From Verrucomicrobia subdivision 3 bacterium UBA7542 (GTDB lineage Bacteria; Verrucomicrobiota; Verrucomicrobiia; Limisphaerales; UBA11358), in NCBI GenBank assembly GCA_002479245.1, contig DLMG01000202.1, forward strand, positions 6,671 to 14,530: 7,860 nucleotides of DNA, written 5' to 3'. A program made the translations under genes and the position numbers. This document shows, in pieces, positions 4,962 through 7,860 of this stretch. Below the pieces are notes generated by a model. That model worked only from the letters and a program-made list of their open reading frames with translations, made no database searches and was not told where the DNA came from. Within the stretch, counting starts at the first letter, position 1. The number at the start of each line of letters is the position of its first letter.

Positions 4962-5803
4962 ACGCCGCTTCCGCCGAACCGCATCCGACCGGATTTGCAG
5001 GAACGACCCGGGCTGCGCCGGAGGCCCCGCCGAGGCAAGAACCGCCAGGCAATGGCCCGTGGACGTACGGCCGGTGGTTGACGATTATCGCGCTTGTTTT
5101 CGCCGCGCATGTCGCATTGCTTTTCGTATTCGGCGGGCGAAAACAGATTGTCCCGCGCGCAGTGACCAACGTCCCGACACTCAGACTCGCGGACGATTCC
5201 AGCGAACTGCTTGCGCTGAACGACCCCACGCTTTTTGTGCTGCCGCATCAGAAAGATTTTGCGTCCGCCATCTGGCTGCAAACGGCCGCTTTGAAACAAC
5301 CATCGTTCCGTTGGACCGAACCGCCGCGCTGGCTGCCATTGTCCGCCGATGAATTGGGGCTGGCGTTTAATCAATTCATGCAAACCAATCATTTCGCGGG
5401 CTTTGAACTTCAATTAAAACCGCCGCTTAAACTCAGCGCGCCCGGGTTGCCGGTTGAACCTGCGCTCGCGCAAAATTCCACGTTGCGCGTCGAAGGCGAG
5501 CTGGCCCAACGACAGTTGCCTTCACCAATCAACCTGACGAATTGGCTGTATGCGAACGTGATTGCGCCGAGCAAGGTGCAGGTGCTCGTGGACGCGGCGG
5601 GTAACGTCATTTCAACCGTTTTGCTCCCTCCCGACAGCGGTTTTACCGCCGCCGATCAGTATGAAAAAGCCGACCAGCGCGCGCTCGAACTCGCCCGCGC
5701 CATGCGCTTCACCCCGTCATCGCGCCTGACCGTTGGCCGGATGATTTTCAACTGGCACACCGTGCCGCCACCCGCCACGAACACGCCCACCGCTTTACCG
5801 TAG
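4958..5803 (+). CDS. TonB-like energy-transducer protein
   Basis: This 281-residue protein has a Pro-rich cytoplasmic N-terminus (about 1-38), one membrane helix at about 40-58 and a long periplasmic part ending in a TonB-type C-terminal domain at about 205-268. Marks of that domain are V-Q-V-L-V-D-A-A-G-N-V near 207-217, A-L-E-L-A-R-A-M-R-F-T-P at 242-253 and the final strand G-R-M-I-F-N-W. A histidine (His51) in the helix recalls the essential His20 of E. coli TonB, though the serine four residues before it is valine. The periplasmic linker lacks the long Pro-Glu/Pro-Lys repeats of classical TonB. In context the protein would link the ExbB/ExbD-like pair to an outer-membrane partner, which is not in the window. 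The ATG overlaps the exbD-like stop by four bases. Confidence 0.75.
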   Translation: MNAASAEPHPTGFAGTTRAAPEAPPRQEPPGNGPWTYGRWLTIIALVFAAHVALLFVFGGRKQIVPRAVTNVPTLRLADDSSELLALNDPTLFVLPHQKDFASAIWLQTAALKQPSFRWTEPPRWLPLSADELGLAFNQFMQTNHFAGFELQLKPPLKLSAPGLPVEPALAQNSTLRVEGELAQRQLPSPINLTNWLYANVIAPSKVQVLVDAAGNVISTVLLPPDSGFTAADQYEKADQRALELARAMRFTPSSRLTVGRMIFNWHTVPPPATNTPTALP

Positions 5804-5804
5804 C

Positions 5805-6029
5805 ATGAGCATTCCCACGCTGATTGTGATTTATGTGGCCTTGCTGCTCGGCGCGCTGTGTGGTCTGGGGATTTATTCCGAAATGCGCCGTCGCCGTTTC
5901 GGCCCGACGCACACGGAGGACAGGATTTTTCGCTGCCCCAACTGCGGCTATGTCTACACCGACGACCCGGACGTGGACCGTTCGCGCTGCGCGCAATGCG
6001 GCAAACTGAACGAGCCGATTGTGTTTTAA
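5805..6029 (+). CDS. Membrane-anchored zinc-ribbon small protein
   Basis: This 74-residue protein has one N-terminal membrane helix (about 3-24), a basic stretch R-R-R-R at 28-31, and then R-C-P-N-C-G-Y at 43-49 and R-C-A-Q-C-G-K at 61-67. The four cysteines (44, 47, 62, 65) in two C-x2-C knuckles form a typical zinc ribbon. The basic residues after the helix suggest the ribbon is on the cytoplasmic side. Its ATG lies one base after the TonB-like stop, so it belongs to the same operon and may help assemble or sense the complex. I do not recognise a named family. Confidence 0.75.
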   Translation: MSIPTLIVIYVALLLGALCGLGIYSEMRRRRFGPTHTEDRIFRCPNCGYVYTDDPDVDRSRCAQCGKLNEPIVF

Positions 6030-6037
6030 CAAAAAGC

Positions 6038-6111
6038 GGGGTGATGGAGTGTTGGAGTAATGGGGTGTTGCAGTCAGCGCCGAAAGCTCCAGATCAATAC
6101 TCCATCACTCC
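6038..6111. terminator. Long hairpin between convergent genes
   Basis: GTGATGGAGT at 6041-6050 pairs perfectly with ACTCCATCAC at 6099-6108. Adjacent pairs, including G-T wobbles, extend the stem to about 18 bp (6038-6055 with 6094-6111). It lies just after the zinc-ribbon gene stop and before the guaB 3'-end repeat, between convergent transcripts, where a bidirectional terminator is expected. No strong T tract follows. Repeated T-G-G-A-G-T units within the arms suggest it may also be a dispersed palindromic repeat. Confidence 0.45.
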
Positions 6112-6132
6112 ATTAATCCAATGCCTTAATCC

Positions 6133-6186
6133 CCCGTCTTCAATTCCACCACGTCGTGCGGGGCGGCTTCGCGCATGCCGGCGGGG
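6133..6186 (-). repeat. Distal 54-bp copy of the guaB 3' end
   Basis: These 54 bases are identical to 6869-6922, offset by exactly 736 bases. On the minus strand they encode [18 protein letters not shown], the last residues of GuaB, followed here by D and a TAA, against N and a TGA at the proximal copy. The copy begins five bases after the hepT stop codon. It is therefore a second, in-frame-complete end of guaB, as expected for one junction of an element inserted at the gene's 3' end. Confidence 0.9.
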
Positions 6187-6190
6187 ATTG

Positions 6191-6526
6191 CTATTTCAAA
6201 ATGCTTTCCACCTGCGCCAGAAGTTTTGGCACGTGTTCGAGGGTTGCGTCCCAAACCACATCCAAATCAAGCTGGTCGTAGCCGTGAACCAGCCGGTTTC
6301 TCATGCCGACAATCTGCCGCAGGTCGGTGAACATACCGGCGATGGCAGCATCCTCTTCGCTCAAATGAACGAACGCCTCGCCAATGATTGCCAGCTTCCG
6401 CTCAACCGCCGCCTGTAACATTTCGTCGGCCTTGAAATCCTCCACGGACTTTCCATCCATGAAGCGGCAGAGCGCCCCGGCGGCCAGCCTGATGTCATGC
6501 AGCCTTTTCCTGGCCTCCGTTGTCAT
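6191..6526 (-). CDS. hepT: HepT-like HEPN ribonuclease toxin (DUF86)
   Basis: This 111-residue all-helical protein has the HEPN catalytic motif R-N-R-L-V-H-G-Y at 76-83, that is R-x4-H-x-Y with Arg76, His81 and Tyr83. In HepT/MntA systems the HEPN protein is an RNase toxin, and the partner nucleotidyltransferase neutralises it by adding AMP groups to the tyrosine of this motif. The segment L-x-x-A-V-E-R-x-L-x-x-I-G-E-A at about 37-51 is also typical of DUF86. The start at 6526 overlaps the end of the mntA frame by 32 bases, so the two are translationally linked, with the antitoxin first. Length and motifs look intact, so the system is probably functional. Its stop lies five bases from the distal guaB repeat. 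Confidence 0.88.
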   Translation of the reverse strand: MTTEARKRLHDIRLAAGALCRFMDGKSVEDFKADEMLQAAVERKLAIIGEAFVHLSEEDAAIAGMFTDLRQIVGMRNRLVHGYDQLDLDVVWDATLEHVPKLLAQVESILK

Positions 6527-6824
6527 AGATGAGAGTGCGGTCGCGGTTGACCTCGTCGCGCAGGACGGGATTGCGGAGCATGGAGTCCGTCAGCAAATCC
6601 ACGGGCCGGGCAAAAATCTTCTCCAGCGCCTCGGTCAGCCCGAAAAAGCGGTCGGCCACGCCCGGATGCAGCGGCGGCAGAAAGTTGGCGATGAAATCCA
6701 GGTCGGACTTTTGCGGATTGAAACCGCCCCGTACCGCCGAGCCAAAAACCTCCAGCCGGCGGACGCCGAATTTACGGCAGACATCCGCCACGGCGGCACG
6801 CTTTTGCTGAATCAGTTCAATCAC
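6495..6824 (-). CDS. mntA: MntA-like nucleotidyltransferase antitoxin
   Basis: This 109-residue protein of the minimal nucleotidyltransferase type carries G-S-A-V-R-G-G-F at 28-35 and then D-L-D at 41-43, the G-S-x(n)-D-x-D metal and nucleotide site. A probable third acidic residue is Asp76 in R-P-V-D-L-L. In characterised pairs the protein transfers AMP from ATP to the HEPN toxin and silences it. The likely start is the GTG at 6824, since the frame begins M-I-E-L-I there. The box TGATATATT ends six bases upstream, so the gene may have its own promoter and a leaderless transcript rather than relying on guaB. It lies 37 bases after the guaB stop. Confidence 0.88.
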   Translation of the reverse strand: MIELIQQKRAAVADVCRKFGVRRLEVFGSAVRGGFNPQKSDLDFIANFLPPLHPGVADRFFGLTEALEKIFARPVDLLTDSMLRNPVLRDEVNRDRTLIYDNGGQEKAA

Positions 6825-6830
6825 GTTGGA

Positions 6831-6839
6831 AATATATCA
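6831..6839 (-). promoter_or_regulatory. Extended -10 promoter of mntA-hepT
   Basis: On the minus strand TGATATATT at 6839-6831 combines an extended -10 TG with TATATT. The box ends six bases before the GTG at 6824. No convincing -35 box is found at 16-18 bases, which extended -10 promoters can do without. The spacing puts the transcription start at or beside the start codon. Confidence 0.4.
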
Positions 6840-6861
6840 CAGGTGTTTGGAATTTGGAGCT

Positions 6862-7860
6862 TCAATTTCCCGTCTTCAATTCCACCACGTCGTGCGGGGC
6901 GGCTTCGCGCATGCCGGCGGGGCTGACGCGGATGTAACGCGCCTTGTCACGGAGTTGCGCGAGGTTCGCCGCGCCGAGATAGCCCATGCCGGATTGGATG
7001 CCGCCGATGAGTTGAGCCAGCACGCGATCCACCGAACCGCATGCCTCCTTGAGCGCTTCGATGCCTTCGGCAGCGACCTTTTGCGTGGGATTCGCCGGCT
7101 GGCCGTAGCGTGCCGCCGAGCCGGATTTCATCGCCGCGAAGCTGCCCATGCCACGATATTGCTTGTAAAGTTTGCCGCCGATTTCCATGACGTCGCCGGG
7201 CGCTTCGTTGCAACCGGCAAAAATGCCGCCGCAAATCACCGCTTGTGAAAGCGTCAGCGCCTTCACAATGTCGCCGGATTTCACAATCCCGCCATCGGCC
7301 AGAATGGAAACTTTTTTCTTCGCCGCCGCGCACGAACAAACGTAAAGCGCCGTCATTTGCGGAATGCCAACTCCAGCGACGATGCGCGTCGTGCAGATGG
7401 ATCCTGGCCCCTGGCCGACTTTGATGGCGTTCGCACCGCACTCGGCGAGATACCCGACGCCCGCCGCGCTCGTAACATTGCCGGCGATGATGGGCAGTTT
7501 CGGGAACGCATCACGCAAGACCTTCACCGTGTCGCCCACGCCCCGGCTGTGGCCATGCGCGGTGGAAACCGCCACGACGTCCACGCCGCGTTCCACAAGC
7601 CCGCCGACGTGGTTCAGAATGCGTTCGCGGTCCAGTTCGCCAAAGGCGTTGCGCGTGGCCGAGACCGCCGCGCCACAAATGAGATGAAAACGCGCGTCGC
7701 GCGCCGGTTTGAACTGCACGCTGCGCTCCTGCGTGATGCGCTCGATGTCGCTCATCGTGAACAGGCCGCGCAGGTTGTCCTTGTCATCCACGACGAGCAG
7801 TTTGTGAATGCCAAGATGTTCGTTGAAAAATTTGTCGGCGCGCGCGATGGGGTCCTTGCC
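6862..7860 (-). CDS. guaB: IMP dehydrogenase, C-terminal two thirds
   Basis: The frame is open from the right edge to a TGA at 6864-6862: 332 codons, with the N-terminus and most of the CBS region outside the window. The enzyme oxidises IMP to XMP with NAD, the first committed step to GMP. Seen in order are the end of the second CBS motif ([14 protein letters not shown], residues 21-34 of the visible part), the catalytic loop G-P-G-S-I-C-T-T-R with its active cysteine, I-L-A-D-G-G-I (phosphate/ribose site), the flap [15 protein letters not shown], and the C-terminus. Two deviations are visible: the usual D-T/S-A/S-H-G-H-S is S-T-A-H-G-H-S, with Ser in place of the NAD-ribose-binding Asp, and A-L-T-L-S-Q-A-V is one residue shorter than the usual loop. 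The last 18 codons lie in the 54-bp repeat. Confidence 0.93.
   Translation of the reverse strand, partial: GKDPIARADKFFNEHLGIHKLLVVDDKDNLRGLFTMSDIERITQERSVQFKPARDARFHLICGAAVSATRNAFGELDRERILNHVGGLVERGVDVVAVSTAHGHSRGVGDTVKVLRDAFPKLPIIAGNVTSAAGVGYLAECGANAIKVGQGPGSICTTRIVAGVGIPQMTALYVCSCAAAKKKVSILADGGIVKSGDIVKALTLSQAVICGGIFAGCNEAPGDVMEIGGKLYKQYRGMGSFAAMKSGSAARYGQPANPTQKVAAEGIEALKEACGSVDRVLAQLIGGIQSGMGYLGAANLAQLRDKARYIRVSPAGMREAAPHDVVELKTGN
6869..6922 (-). repeat. guaB: Proximal 54-bp copy of the guaB 3' end
   Basis: This is the copy that forms the actual end of guaB, encoding [18 protein letters not shown] before the final N and TGA. It is identical over 54 bases to 6133-6186; the flanks differ at once on the right (C against A) and show only partial similarity on the left. 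Confidence 0.9.

Larger units (their letters stand above)
6133..6868 (-). mobile_element. Candidate inserted cassette at the guaB 3' end carrying mntA-hepT
   Basis: The interval from one 54-bp repeat to the next is 736 bp and holds only the two-gene MntA/HepT module and its apparent promoter. The repeats are the last codons of guaB, and the reading frame of guaB passes intact through the proximal copy. This mirrors integration of elements into the 3' ends of genes, where the element supplies a replacement end. No integrase, transposase or terminal inverted repeat is present, so the mechanism is unknown and the element would have to move in trans or by homologous exchange. Tandem duplication followed by gene replacement is an alternative. 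Confidence 0.4.

Noticed and set aside
6384..6926. Plus-strand frame over the mntA-hepT region
   Set aside because: It is antisense to two genes with intact catalytic motifs; its end repeats the antisense of the guaB 3' end only because of the 54-bp repeat.

Overview
The window reads as bacterial chromosome of moderately high GC. The style of the TonB/ExbB/ExbD-like proteins, the scarcity of Shine-Dalgarno sequences and the abundant palindromic intergenic repeats suggest a Verrucomicrobiota-type organism. That assignment is an inference from protein and repeat style; there is no rRNA or other decisive marker.

Left part (1-1414), an accessory-looking region. The first bases may hold the start of a leftward gene. 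After about 370 bases with no supportable gene comes a two-gene module: a DUF4258-like protein with an in-frame amber codon (413-664) and a DUF2283 protein overlapping it by four bases (661-900). A palindromic element of about 160 bp (921-1080) follows. It abuts and truncates the first codons of a leftward MazF/PemK-like toxin gene, whose small antitoxin gene (1104-1277) is still intact.

Centre left (1415-3749), a leftward nucleotide-salvage operon: dimeric-type dUTPase, hypoxanthine phosphoribosyltransferase, then a concentrative nucleoside transporter starting at the base after the hpt stop codon. Together they would import nucleosides, salvage purine bases to nucleotides and keep dUTP low.

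Centre right (3907-6029), a rightward operon diverging from it: ExbB/TolQ-like, ExbD/TolR-like, TonB-like and a small membrane-anchored zinc-ribbon protein, joined by ATGA overlaps or a one-base gap. It looks like an envelope energy-transduction complex. Two of the polar residues thought to carry protons in ExbB and ExbD are alanine here.

Right part (6030-7860): a hairpin between convergent genes, then a leftward MntA-HepT (nucleotidyltransferase/HEPN) toxin-antitoxin cassette, then the 3' two thirds of guaB (IMP dehydrogenase), also leftward. The cassette lies between two perfect 54-bp direct repeats. Both copies encode the last residues of GuaB and each is followed by its own stop codon. 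This looks like a cassette inserted at the 3' end of guaB that restored the gene's end. The repeats, the truncated toxin and the nonsense-interrupted module point to active gain and decay of toxin-antitoxin cassettes around housekeeping purine genes.
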